This document shows, one piece after another, positions 32,021-39,805 of a stretch of DNA of 51,259 bases. The notes under the pieces are model-generated. The model was not told where the DNA came from. It did not search any database and saw only the letters and a program-made list of their open reading frames with translations. The DNA is from Dehalococcoidia bacterium UBA1123 (GTDB lineage: Bacteria; Chloroflexota; Dehalococcoidia; Lucifugimonadales; UBA1123): positions 1 to 51,259 of the forward strand of contig DCAW01000105.1 in the NCBI GenBank assembly GCA_002313895.1, in the 5' to 3' direction. How positions within the stretch are numbered: position 1 is the first letter of the stretch; each line of letters starts with the position of its first letter. The translations under genes and the position numbers were made by a program.

Positions 32021-32738
32021 GACACGGCATCGCAACGTCAAGGGGACTGGTTCGCGGATGGCGAGGCTTACTAGGGGTTTGTCGGCCGCTGGAGTCGGCG
32101 AGTCGGAGATATGTGCTTGGACTGGCTCTCATTGCCTTCAGGCCCTCGTTGGGTTGAAGTTGGCTGCGGCACAGGCGCGTTGACCGAGTCGATACTCAAA
32201 CATGCCGATCCTGGCAGCGTGACCGGCACGGAACCTTCCGAAGGTTTCCTCAACATGGCGCGTGGTAGAATCCACGACAAAAGGGCCGTGTTCAAGTCCG
32301 GCGACACGACATCAATTCCTCTCAAAGACGTTGAAGCGGACGTGTTAGTGGCAGGCCTCGTGTTGAACTTTGTGCCTGACAAACAACGCTCGCTCCAGGA
32401 GATGCGCCGAGTTGTTCCCCGACGGCGCCGATCATGACGAAGGCAAGCAATTTCCGATCTGCAATCCAGGGCCTATGAAAGACCTGTTCCGAGACGCCAG
32501 ATTGCAAGCAGTGGAGGTTCGCGCTCTGGATGCGCCTACCATGTTCGTCGATTTCGATGATTACTGGTCTCCCTACCTTAACGGTTAGGGACCGGCAGGA
32601 GCTTATTGCGTCTCGTTGTCGGAAGCCGATCGCGAGCGTTTGCGGAAGCGCCTGAAAGGCGCTCTGCCATTCGAATCCGACGGCAGTATTCATCTGATAG
32701 CCCGAGCCTGGGGGGCCCTAGGAGTCGTTTCTGCCTGA
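32021..32738 (+). pseudogene. decayed class I methyltransferase
   Basis: The remnant reads GDWFADGEAY-TAG-GFVGRWSRRVGD, then RWVEVGCGTGALTESIL and VTGTEPSEGFLNMAR, as in a Methyltransf_11-type enzyme. There are two TAG stops (32072-32074 and 32586-32588), each replacing a codon homologues usually have as Glu or Gln. Near 32415 the frame changes and the segment expected after LQEMRRVV is missing before FPDGADHDEGKQFPI. The C-terminus CVSLSEADRERLRKRL and HLIARAWGALG is still recognisable. Several independent lesions make real decay far more likely than sequencing error. Confidence 0.75.
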
Positions 32739-32848
32739 AGATTTTTTGACCTTGTCCATTAAGTGAAAGGTTAGCTGGCAACGCGTCATTGTAATATGTA
32801 AGCTACTGATTCAACCGATTGAATATTCTCACTGGAGGTAATCGAGTT

Positions 32849-33694
32849 ATGAACGTAGGAATCAGCATGAGCGCAACGCCGGGCGTGACCGACTTCGCCG
32901 CTGTCGCACAGAAGATCGAGGAGTTGGGATTCGACTCGGTGTGGCTTCCGGAGCATCCAGTAATTCCCGTGAATCACAACACGAAGTACGCAGGCACGCC
33001 CGACGGCTCTATCCCAATACCGATGACTCTCGGGGTCAACCCGTTGATTGCTCTGGCCACGGCAGCGTCCGCGACCGAGAATCTTGGACTGGGCACGGCT
33101 GTCAATCTTGTCACCGAGCATAACCCCATCGACCTGGCGAAGCAGATTTCAACCCTCGACTTCTACTCGGGCGGACGGTTCATGTTCGGAATCGGGACAG
33201 GATGGTTTCGGGAGGAGTCGGAGATAATGGGGGCTGACTTCGATCACAGATGGACCCAGGCTCGCGAGTACGTTCTGGCGATGAAGCAACTCTGGACTGA
33301 GGAAGAAGCCGAGTACCACGGCAAGTACGTTGACTTCCCGCCTGTCATCATGAATCCCAAACCCGCCAGGAAACCCCACCCTCCCGTGTACATGGGCGGC
33401 AACGCAAAGAATGTTCTCCAGCGCGTTGTCCGCTATGGCGACGGTTGGCTGCCCATCGGCGTCAGTCCCGACGATATCAAAGCGGCCCGCGAGACACTGG
33501 CGGAGCTATGCGATTCGGCAGAGCGCGACCCCGATTCCATTGGCATCACGATACACAGCCAACCCGCCGACAAAGACCTGATCAACAGATTCGAGGAGGC
33601 GGGCGCAGAGAGAGTGCTGGTGCGGGTTACCTCGGCAGACCAGAAAGGCGTCCTGAATGAGTTGGAGGAATTGGCGAGCGCGGCGCTTGACTAG
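32849..33694 (+). CDS. luciferase-like F420-type (LLM) oxidoreductase
   Basis: A 281-aa LLM-class TIM-barrel protein. MNVGISMSATPGV, FDSVWLPEHPVIP (about 31-43), LGLGTAVNLVTEHNPIDLAK, FYSGGRFMFGIGTGWFREE (about 104-122) and KPHPPVYMGGNAKNVLQRV are the family blocks. The TIGR03619-like layout is common in F420-dependent oxidoreductases, but F420 use is inferred only. Start ATG 32849 has GGAGG 10 nt upstream; a TTG at 32819 overlaps no signal. It is followed 36 bp later by an SDR gene, so the two may act on the same intermediate. Confidence 0.85.
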   Translation: MNVGISMSATPGVTDFAAVAQKIEELGFDSVWLPEHPVIPVNHNTKYAGTPDGSIPIPMTLGVNPLIALATAASATENLGLGTAVNLVTEHNPIDLAKQISTLDFYSGGRFMFGIGTGWFREESEIMGADFDHRWTQAREYVLAMKQLWTEEEAEYHGKYVDFPPVIMNPKPARKPHPPVYMGGNAKNVLQRVVRYGDGWLPIGVSPDDIKAARETLAELCDSAERDPDSIGITIHSQPADKDLINRFEEAGAERVLVRVTSADQKGVLNELEELASAALD

Positions 33695-33730
33695 GTTCTG
33701 ACTCAATGTGACTGGACAACGGGCTGTAAT

Positions 33731-34570
33731 TTGAAACGCCGATGCGTGAGGTGTAAGGACTTGGGAGAATTGGGCGGGAAAGTCGCGATAGTCACAGGAG
33801 CCGGAAGGCTCAGAGGGATCGGTCGGGCGACGGCGGTCGCGATGGCCCGCCTGGGAGCCAACGTGGTCATCACAGGAACGGGCCGAGACCCCGAAACGTA
33901 CCCGGACGACGAGAAAGCGGCCGGCTGGAAGGACATTGAAAGCGTCGCCGAACAGGTCGAGGCTCAGGGATGCCAAGCGTTGCCTCTCATAGTGGATGTC
34001 TCCGACCCTCAGCAAGTTCAGTTTATGGTTGACCAGACTGTATCCGAGTTTCACCGGATCGACATCCTGGTCAACAACGCCGCGTTCGGAATGCTACCTG
34101 CCCTCGCTCCAATCGTTGACCTTACCCCGGAGATGTTCCAGAAGGTCATGGACGTGAAGGTGACCGGAACCTACCTGTGTTCGCAGGCCGTTTTAAGGCA
34201 GATGATAAGCCGTGATCAAGGCGGGAAGATAATCAATATATCGTCGGTGGCAGGCAAACGTGGCGGCCCCAACACTCTGGCATACAACGCCGCGTGTTTT
34301 GCCGTGATCGGGATGACCCAATCCATGGCAAGGGAGGTCGGTTCCCACAATATCAACGTCAACTGCGTATGTCCGGGAACCACCGCGACCTCGCGAACGG
34401 ACTTTTACACCTCCGAGATCTGGGAACAACGAGCCGCCGCCACGGCCATAGGCAGAAACGGCACGGACGACGAGGTTGGCGAGTTCATCACCTACCTCTG
34501 CACTGAGGCTGCATCCTGGATAACGGGCCAGTCGATCAACATCAACGGTGGCTCCTTTATGGAGCACTAA
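33731..34570 (+). CDS. short-chain dehydrogenase/reductase with Lys-to-Cys at YxxxK
   Basis: A 279-aa classical SDR (start uncertain). GKVAIVTGAGRLRGIGRATA is the dinucleotide-binding TGxxxGxG region, VDVSDP the adenine-ring Asp, NNAAFG the structural Asn region, and NISSVAG gives the catalytic Ser. The catalytic Tyr185 lies in LAYNAACFAVIG, but the Lys four residues later is Cys189 (TGT). CPGTTATSRTDFY and WITGQSININGG close the fold. Absence of Lys should impair hydride transfer, so the protein may be altered in chemistry or inactive. The TTG at 33731 starts an open frame; the TTGs at 33761 or 33770 fit the family N-terminus better. Confidence 0.8.
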   Translation: MKRRCVRCKDLGELGGKVAIVTGAGRLRGIGRATAVAMARLGANVVITGTGRDPETYPDDEKAAGWKDIESVAEQVEAQGCQALPLIVDVSDPQQVQFMVDQTVSEFHRIDILVNNAAFGMLPALAPIVDLTPEMFQKVMDVKVTGTYLCSQAVLRQMISRDQGGKIINISSVAGKRGGPNTLAYNAACFAVIGMTQSMAREVGSHNINVNCVCPGTTATSRTDFYTSEIWEQRAAATAIGRNGTDDEVGEFITYLCTEAASWITGQSININGGSFMEH

Positions 34571-34664
34571 GGGTCTTGAACATTGCCCATACCCCGCCAT
34601 TCTGAAGTCGCGATTGAACCAATTCATTGACACTGAGATTGCAGATTGTTAAGGTAAGCACGGT

Positions 34665-34777
34665 ATGACAGCCACCAATTTATTCATGAAATGCGTGTGT
34701 AGAAGTCCGTTTTAGGGGCAGTTGTATTCAACTCGTGCAAATTCAGAACCCCGCTCAACCAATCCTCGAGCGGGGTT
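34665..34777 (+). promoter_or_regulatory. possible attenuator: short Cys-containing uORF plus terminator
   Basis: ATG 34665 with AAGG 10 nt upstream opens a 16-codon frame ending MKCVCRSPF (stop TAG 34713-34715). From 34747, AACCCCGCTC pairs with GAGCGGGGTT (to 34777) around an 11-nt loop, followed by TCGTTATTTT. The sulfite/nitrite reductase starts 155 bp further on. A leader peptide with two Cys codons before a terminator is the layout of Cys-responsive attenuation. This is inference; the terminator alone is well supported (about 0.75). Confidence 0.4.
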
Positions 34778-34791
34778 TCGTTATTTTCGAT

Positions 34792-34913
34792 GGTGGGGCT
34801 GCGCAGAGTCGTAGCTGAGAGCCTCCACCGAACCATGGAGCCGGAACAAAACATCGGTATTAATCTGGAGAGTGTGACTCTCGAGGCGAGTCGAACAGAC
34901 GCATCGAATCGCC
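34792..34913 (+). other. structured leader upstream of the reductase
   Basis: Three hairpins lie in series. GGTGGGGCT pairs with AGCCTCCACC (34792-34829, one bulge), GAGAGT with ACTCTC around GTG (34868-34882), and GGCGA with TCGCC (34885-34913). I match none of the riboswitch classes I know. Confidence 0.3.
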
Positions 34914-34932
34914 AATACCCCAGGAGGGATGG

Positions 34933-36702
34933 ATGACTCAGGTAGATAGCAAGGTAGATCGGCAGACCACGGGGATAATAGACATTATCCCCAGTGAGAT
35001 CGAAGACTTTGAGCAAGAGGTAAAGCGTTTCCAGGCAGGCGAGTGGAATGAGATGGACTTCCAAGCATTCAGGCTTCGCCAGGGCGTATATGGACAGCGA
35101 CAACCCGACGTTCACATGATCCGAATCAAGTTCCCCTTCGGCGGAATGACCTCTGCTCAATTGGATATGTTGGGCGAAATCGTCGAGAAATATACGCCCC
35201 TCAACAAAGGGCATGTGACCACTCGCGAGAACATTCAGCTTCACCACGTGCCGCTGCTAGAAGCGGCAGAAGTGCTGAAGATGCTGGCAGAGGTAGGCCT
35301 GACAACTCGCGAGGCCTGCGGCAACACCGTGCGAAACGTCACGGGATGCGCGATGGCCGGAGTGTCTAACGACGAGGCGTTCGACGCAACGCCTTACGCC
35401 GCCGCATACTCGCGATACTTCGCGCGCCACCCCTTCACCCAGATGATGCCACGCAAGATCAAGACCGCATTCTCTAGCTGCAACGACGACTGCGCCATGA
35501 CACCCATCCACGACGTCGGGTTCCTCCCCAGGATTCAGGACGGAGAGAAGGGCTTCAAGATGGTAATGGGCGGCGGCACCGCCATCATGCCACGCATCGC
35601 CCCCACGCTCTATGAGTTCATTGGGTTGAATGACTACCTGAAGGTCACAGAGGCGGCGCTCAGGGTGTTCCACGGCTCCGACGAGCTAAGGAAAAACCGC
35701 TCTAAGGCTCGCGTCAAGTTCTTGATTGATCGAATCGGCATCGACGATTTCCGTAACCTGATCGAGGAAGCGATGAAGGAGGATTGGGCACAGAGGTCAT
35801 TCGACCCAACGCCGCTCCTGTTCCTTGAAGATGAGTCGATCGATGCTCCCGCCTTGGACGGCAACTACACGACCGTCAATGGCGACACTCCCGAGTACAA
35901 AGCATGGTTCGATTCCAACGTCGAATCGCAAAAGCAGGAAGGCTACAGCGTAGTCCAAGTCAAACTGCCTCTTGGCGACATCAATCCAGACCAGTTCCAC
36001 GCGCTGGCTGACCTGTCCCGCAAATACGGTGGAGGCAGGGCCAGGATAACTGCTCAACAGAACTTCGCCCTCCGGTGGGTGCCCAACAACGCCCTGAACG
36101 AGGTCTGGAACACATTGATCGATATGGGTTTTGGCGAGGCGGGCGCGAACGGGATCACGGACATCGTGTCCTGCCCTGGCACCGATAGCTGCAAGCTCGG
36201 CATAACGTCCTCGATGGGTCTGGGGCAGGCGTTGATCGAGACGGTAAACGGCCTCGACACATCAGACCCTCTCGTCCAGAAGATGCACATCAAGATGAGC
36301 GGCTGCCCCAACGGATGCGGCCATCACCACGTCGCAGATATCGGATTCCACGGCGCGGCGGCCAGAGGCCCTGGCGGTCAGGTCCCAGCCTACGACATGT
36401 TCGTCGGAGGCAGCTACGATGATCTGGACGCTCGGTTCGGCCAGCGGGTCAAGATCAAGATTCCGGCCAAGCGGATGCCGCAGGCGCTGGAGAAGGTTCT
36501 CGATTACTACAAGGCCGAGCGCAACGACGGCGAGGAGTTCAAGAACTTCGTCACCCGAGTCGGCCCGCAGTCTTTCGAAGCCGTAGTCCAAGAGTTCAAG
36601 GAACTGCCCGAACTAAACCGCGAAACCCTGGACACGTACATGGACTGGAACAAGACCGTCAAGTACACAGTCGAGCGCGGCGAAGGTGAGTGCGCGGTAT
36701 AA
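34933..36702 (+). CDS. ferredoxin-type nitrite/sulfite reductase
   Basis: A 589-aa siroheme reductase with two pseudo-symmetric halves. The first half has PLNKGHVTTRENIQLHHVPL and VRNVTGCAMAGVS. The second has ARITAQQNFALRWVP, VSCPGTDSCKLGI and KMSGCPNGCGHHHVADIGF. The CPGTDSC and SGCPNGC cysteines bind the 4Fe-4S cluster bridged to siroheme. It reduces sulfite to sulfide or nitrite to ammonia in the cytoplasm with ferredoxin electrons; the two cannot be told apart by eye. AGGAGG lies before ATG 34933. No sat, cys or nir partner is in the window. Upstream there is an attenuator-like leader and downstream a terminator. Confidence 0.9.
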   Translation: MTQVDSKVDRQTTGIIDIIPSEIEDFEQEVKRFQAGEWNEMDFQAFRLRQGVYGQRQPDVHMIRIKFPFGGMTSAQLDMLGEIVEKYTPLNKGHVTTRENIQLHHVPLLEAAEVLKMLAEVGLTTREACGNTVRNVTGCAMAGVSNDEAFDATPYAAAYSRYFARHPFTQMMPRKIKTAFSSCNDDCAMTPIHDVGFLPRIQDGEKGFKMVMGGGTAIMPRIAPTLYEFIGLNDYLKVTEAALRVFHGSDELRKNRSKARVKFLIDRIGIDDFRNLIEEAMKEDWAQRSFDPTPLLFLEDESIDAPALDGNYTTVNGDTPEYKAWFDSNVESQKQEGYSVVQVKLPLGDINPDQFHALADLSRKYGGGRARITAQQNFALRWVPNNALNEVWNTLIDMGFGEAGANGITDIVSCPGTDSCKLGITSSMGLGQALIETVNGLDTSDPLVQKMHIKMSGCPNGCGHHHVADIGFHGAAARGPGGQVPAYDMFVGGSYDDLDARFGQRVKIKIPAKRMPQALEKVLDYYKAERNDGEEFKNFVTRVGPQSFEAVVQEFKELPELNRETLDTYMDWNKTVKYTVERGEGECAV

Positions 36703-36741
36703 GCTTCTCAGTAAAACGTAAGCTGATCGGATAAGCAAAAT

Positions 36742-36768
36742 GGGCGGGCTTTAAGTCCGCCCATTTCT
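36742..36768 (+). terminator. intrinsic terminator after the reductase
   Basis: TGGGCGGGCTT pairs with AAGTCCGCCCA (one G-T pair), followed by TTTCTTC. It lies 40 bp after the stop. Confidence 0.75.
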
Positions 36769-36811
36769 TCGCGCCATAGGCAAACTACAACCTGACTATG
36801 GGAATCAAACA

Positions 36812-36834
36812 GGGCCTCGCATTTTGCGAGGCCC
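36812..36834 (-). terminator. GGGCCTCGC/GCGAGGCCC hairpin, terminator of the minus-strand gene
   Basis: Perfect 9-bp arms around ATTTT, 32 bp beyond the stop of the membrane protein gene on the minus strand, followed there by TGTTTGATT. With the hairpin at 36742 it gives back-to-back termination of convergent genes. Confidence 0.65.
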
Positions 36835-36865
36835 CGTTCATGTCCTGAAATTTCGTGAACTTCGG

Positions 36866-37267
36866 TTACTTGGGTCGGATTCGGCGCAGGAAGCGGTTCC
36901 ACAGCGACTCGCCGTTTTCCTCCATTGACTGGCCGCGCCAGCGCTTCTCGATCTTGGGAGGCTTCGCCAGCACCATTCCGTAGCCGACAATGAATATCAA
37001 CAGCCCCGCCCAGGCTAACAAGCCAGGGATTCCGGGGACAAACTGCATGACGATCAGCATGGAGAGCAGCAGCAGCAGGCCGATTAGCATCACCCTGCCG
37101 GGCGACAGGGACCAGAGCTTGCCGCTCAGGGCGTTCTTGATATAGAGGCCCACCAACCGGAACAGGCTTTCCTTCTCTTCAGGCGGGCGGTTCGGCGCCC
37201 TGGTCGATCCAAGGTCGCCGGACTTTTCCAGTATTTCTTCGATTTCCCGCTGATACTTGCTCGACAT
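36866..37267 (-). CDS. hypothetical small membrane protein
   Basis: A 133-aa protein. Residues about 1-50 are hydrophilic (KYQREIEEILEKSGDLG). Two hydrophobic segments follow, VMLIGLLLLLSMLIVMQFV and LLAWAGLLIFIVGYGMVLA, joined by PGIPG, and then a basic tail with KRWRG and LRRIRPK. Positive charges after the second segment suggest both ends are cytoplasmic. I do not recognise a named family; Chloroflexota genomes often carry such proteins. ATG 37267 was chosen because GGAGGGG lies at good spacing, while an in-frame GTG at 37273 is too close. No catalytic motif is visible. Confidence 0.65.
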   Translation of the reverse strand: MSSKYQREIEEILEKSGDLGSTRAPNRPPEEKESLFRLVGLYIKNALSGKLWSLSPGRVMLIGLLLLLSMLIVMQFVPGIPGLLAWAGLLIFIVGYGMVLAKPPKIEKRWRGQSMEENGESLWNRFLRRIRPK

Positions 37268-37750
37268 TCTCACCCCTCCAGCAAAGGCATTGTGGAATCA
37301 ATCGCTGGTGATTATTTTTCCTTTATGCCGCTGAATCCCGCTGCCACAAGCGCAGTTGAGCAATAGAGTCCGAATTCCGGGGACTTGGCAAACGGGCAAA
37401 TCGTTTTTGAGACACCCTCGCAGAATCGAGTTACCTGGTCTCTATGTCGAATTGTCCAGCCCTGGCGAATCCGTAGAACTGGGGAAGCTTTACCGAAAAG
37501 GGGCGATCAGCATCCATGACGCCTCATGCCCACTTATCGAATCGTAGACAACTACTATACACCTGTCAAGGCAGGTTGTGAAAAGATGATGACGTCACTT
37601 GATTCTTTGCTTCGCGCCAGATCAATGTTCGCCTGTTTTCAATCGTCGATTTGTAACAAATCCCAATATTCGTCTAATAATTTTGCAAAGTGAGCGCGGG
37701 GCGCCCTATGCTATAATCACAACTAGATCACTTGGCATCAGGAGTCGATT
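37268..37750. other. intergenic region with the tig promoter (extended -10 at 37709-37717)
   Basis: TGCTATAAT is a perfect extended -10, about 34 bp before the tig start; no strong -35 accompanies it. Also present are a GATTTG/CAAATC hairpin (near 37650) and TGACGTCA, an 8-bp palindrome near 37590. A 63-codon plus-strand frame (37356-37547) lacks a ribosome-binding site and I do not call it. Confidence 0.55.
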
Positions 37751-39148
37751 TTGATTATCACTCAAGAAGAAATTGTGGACAGTCAGGCAGTTATCCACAT
37801 TGAGCTTGAGGACCCCGACCTAGACCCATACCTCGACCGAGGCTACCAGCGCGTAGTCCAACGCATCGTCATCCCCGGATTCCGCAAAGGCAAGGCCCCC
37901 AGACGTATCGTCGAAAATTTCGTCGGTCGCGAGAGCCTGCTAAGCGAAGTCATCGACACGATGGTCTATGAGGTCACAGACCGGGCCATCGAAGAGCAGG
38001 AGCTTGAAGCCAGCGGACTTCCCAAGATCGAAGACCTAGAGCTTGACCCCTTCACCTTCAAGGCCGTGGTTCCGCTGCGCCCTGAGGTTGACTTAGGCGA
38101 CTATCACAGTCTCCGAATCCCCTACGAGCCTGAAGAGGTCTCGGAGGACGACGTCGAGGCCCGTATCGACGAACTGCGCCAGAGCCTGGCCTCATGGGAA
38201 CCGGTGGAACGGCCAGTGGCGATGGGCGACCTCGTGACTGTGGGCATCAAAGGCGCGGTGGAGGACAACACCTTCGTCGATGAGGAAGACACCACGTACC
38301 TCCTCGATTCTGACAGCAACAACCCTGTGCCTGGTTTCTCTCACAAGATGGAAGGACTCGAAGCGGAACAGACGCACGAGTTTACGATCGAAATCCCCGA
38401 CGATTATCAGGACGACGCCATTGCCGGAAAAGAGGCGTCTTTCAGCGTCGAGATCAAGGACGTCAAGGAAAAGATACTTCCCGAGCTTGACGACGAGTTC
38501 GCCAAGGGCCTCCCTGAAGAGTACGAGAGTATGGAAGCGCTGCGAACTGAGGTGGAACAAGGGCTGAATGATGAGGCCGAGAACCGCTCCAAACGTCAGT
38601 ACGAGGACGAAGTGGTCACGGCTCTGTTGGATGCCACCACTATGACCTTATCCCCAGTAATGTTGGACCACGAGATAGAACACATTGAAGAGGACCAGAA
38701 CAAACTGTTCGAGCAGTTGAACATCCGTCGCGATGACTACCTGCAATCCATCGGCACTTCTTACCAGGAACAAAGGGCGCAGGCCCGCACGGAGGCCGAA
38801 CAGCGCATCCGACGAACCTTCGCGCTGAACAAGCTAGGTGATCTGGAGAATATTGAAGTTTCCGAAGATGACATCGACGCGCGGGTCGAGGAGCTGCTAG
38901 CCCAGGACCCGGAGAGCGACGACCGACGGCAACAGATCGAAGAACAACGAGAGTCCATCGAAAGGATGCTCAAGTACGAGAAAACCATAAGCCTTCTGGT
39001 GACTGTCGCCAAAGGGGAAGCGGAATCGTCAGAGCAGGCAGAGTCCGAGGATTCTGCAGAACAAGAAGGATCAGAAAACACCGACAATGATAATGAAAAA
39101 ACAACAACCACAGATGGAGGGGACGACACCGATGATTCAGAGGCCTGA
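37751..39148 (+). CDS. tig: trigger factor
   Basis: A 465-aa ribosome-bound chaperone. GFRKGKAPRRIVENFVG (about 43-59) is the ribosome-docking signature of the N-terminal domain. The FKBP-like prolyl isomerase domain spans about 150-240 (GDLVTVGIKGAVEDN, VPGFSHKMEGLEAEQTHEF), and the rest is the helical arm domain. It shields nascent chains at the tunnel exit. The last 45 residues are an unusually acidic, low-complexity Glu/Asp/Ser/Thr tail. Start TTG 37751 with AGGAG at 7 nt. It overlaps clpP by 17 nt, and the block tig-clpP-clpX is conserved in many bacteria. Confidence 0.93.
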   Translation: MIITQEEIVDSQAVIHIELEDPDLDPYLDRGYQRVVQRIVIPGFRKGKAPRRIVENFVGRESLLSEVIDTMVYEVTDRAIEEQELEASGLPKIEDLELDPFTFKAVVPLRPEVDLGDYHSLRIPYEPEEVSEDDVEARIDELRQSLASWEPVERPVAMGDLVTVGIKGAVEDNTFVDEEDTTYLLDSDSNNPVPGFSHKMEGLEAEQTHEFTIEIPDDYQDDAIAGKEASFSVEIKDVKEKILPELDDEFAKGLPEEYESMEALRTEVEQGLNDEAENRSKRQYEDEVVTALLDATTMTLSPVMLDHEIEHIEEDQNKLFEQLNIRRDDYLQSIGTSYQEQRAQARTEAEQRIRRTFALNKLGDLENIEVSEDDIDARVEELLAQDPESDDRRQQIEEQRESIERMLKYEKTISLLVTVAKGEAESSEQAESEDSAEQEGSENTDNDNEKTTTTDGGDDTDDSEA

Positions 39149-39749
39149 AAATGTAATCCCCATGGTAGTTGAGACAGGGGCGCGAGGAGATCGGGCCTAT
39201 GACATATACTCGCTGCTTTTGAAAGAACGAATCATATTTTTGGGATCGTCCATCTACGATCAGATCGCAAACAACATCATCGCACAGCTTCTGTTCCTGG
39301 ACCGCGAGGACCCGGAGCGAGACATTAGCCTGTATATCAACTCCCCTGGAGGAGTCATAAGCGCAGGCCTGGCAATCATGGACACCATGCGCCTGATCAG
39401 GCCCGACGTGTCCACCATTTGCGTCGGCATGACCGCCAGCATGGCAACCGTCCTTCTGTGCGCCGGGGCCAAGGGCAAACGATACGCCCTCGCCAACTCA
39501 ACGGTCCACATGCACCAGGCGCTGACCAGCGCCCAGGGTCAGGCTTCTGACATCGAAATCGCCGCCAGAGAGATTCTCAGGCAGCAAGATATCATTCGAA
39601 CAGTCATCTCCGAGGCGACTGGGCAAACTTATGAGAAAATAGCCACGGACTCGGACCGCGACTTCTACCTGAGCGCCGATCAGGCCCAGGAATATGGCCT
39701 GATTGACGAGGTTCTCGCCTCGCCCAGCGTTCCTGTTGCAGCGGATTAA
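39132..39749 (+). CDS. clpP: ATP-dependent Clp protease proteolytic subunit
   Basis: A 205-aa serine protease. IIFLGSSIYDQIANNIIAQL and SLYINSPGGVISAGLAIMD are the handle and oxyanion regions. Catalytic Ser103 is in GMTASMATVLL and His128 in TVHMHQA; the Asp lies near 177. It forms two stacked seven-membered rings with ClpX caps. I chose ATG 39132 because MIQRPENVIPMVVET matches family N-termini, which puts the start inside the tig gene (17-nt overlap); an upstream in-frame ATG at 39087 would lie deeper in tig. GGAGGGG is about 10 nt upstream. Confidence 0.92.
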   Translation: MIQRPENVIPMVVETGARGDRAYDIYSLLLKERIIFLGSSIYDQIANNIIAQLLFLDREDPERDISLYINSPGGVISAGLAIMDTMRLIRPDVSTICVGMTASMATVLLCAGAKGKRYALANSTVHMHQALTSAQGQASDIEIAAREILRQQDIIRTVISEATGQTYEKIATDSDRDFYLSADQAQEYGLIDEVLASPSVPVAAD

Positions 39750-39805
39750 CACGTCCGCGCGAGCCTGTGACATCGAAATACCAGAAGATGAGGTAGGTCT
39801 CATTT

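Noticed and set aside
34792..34829. Riboswitch (SAM, TPP or cobalamin) before the sulfite reductase
   Set aside because: None of the conserved cores I know are present; reported only as structured leader.
37356..37547. 63-codon frame in the gap before tig
   Set aside because: No ribosome-binding site and no recognisable family; kept as unsupported.
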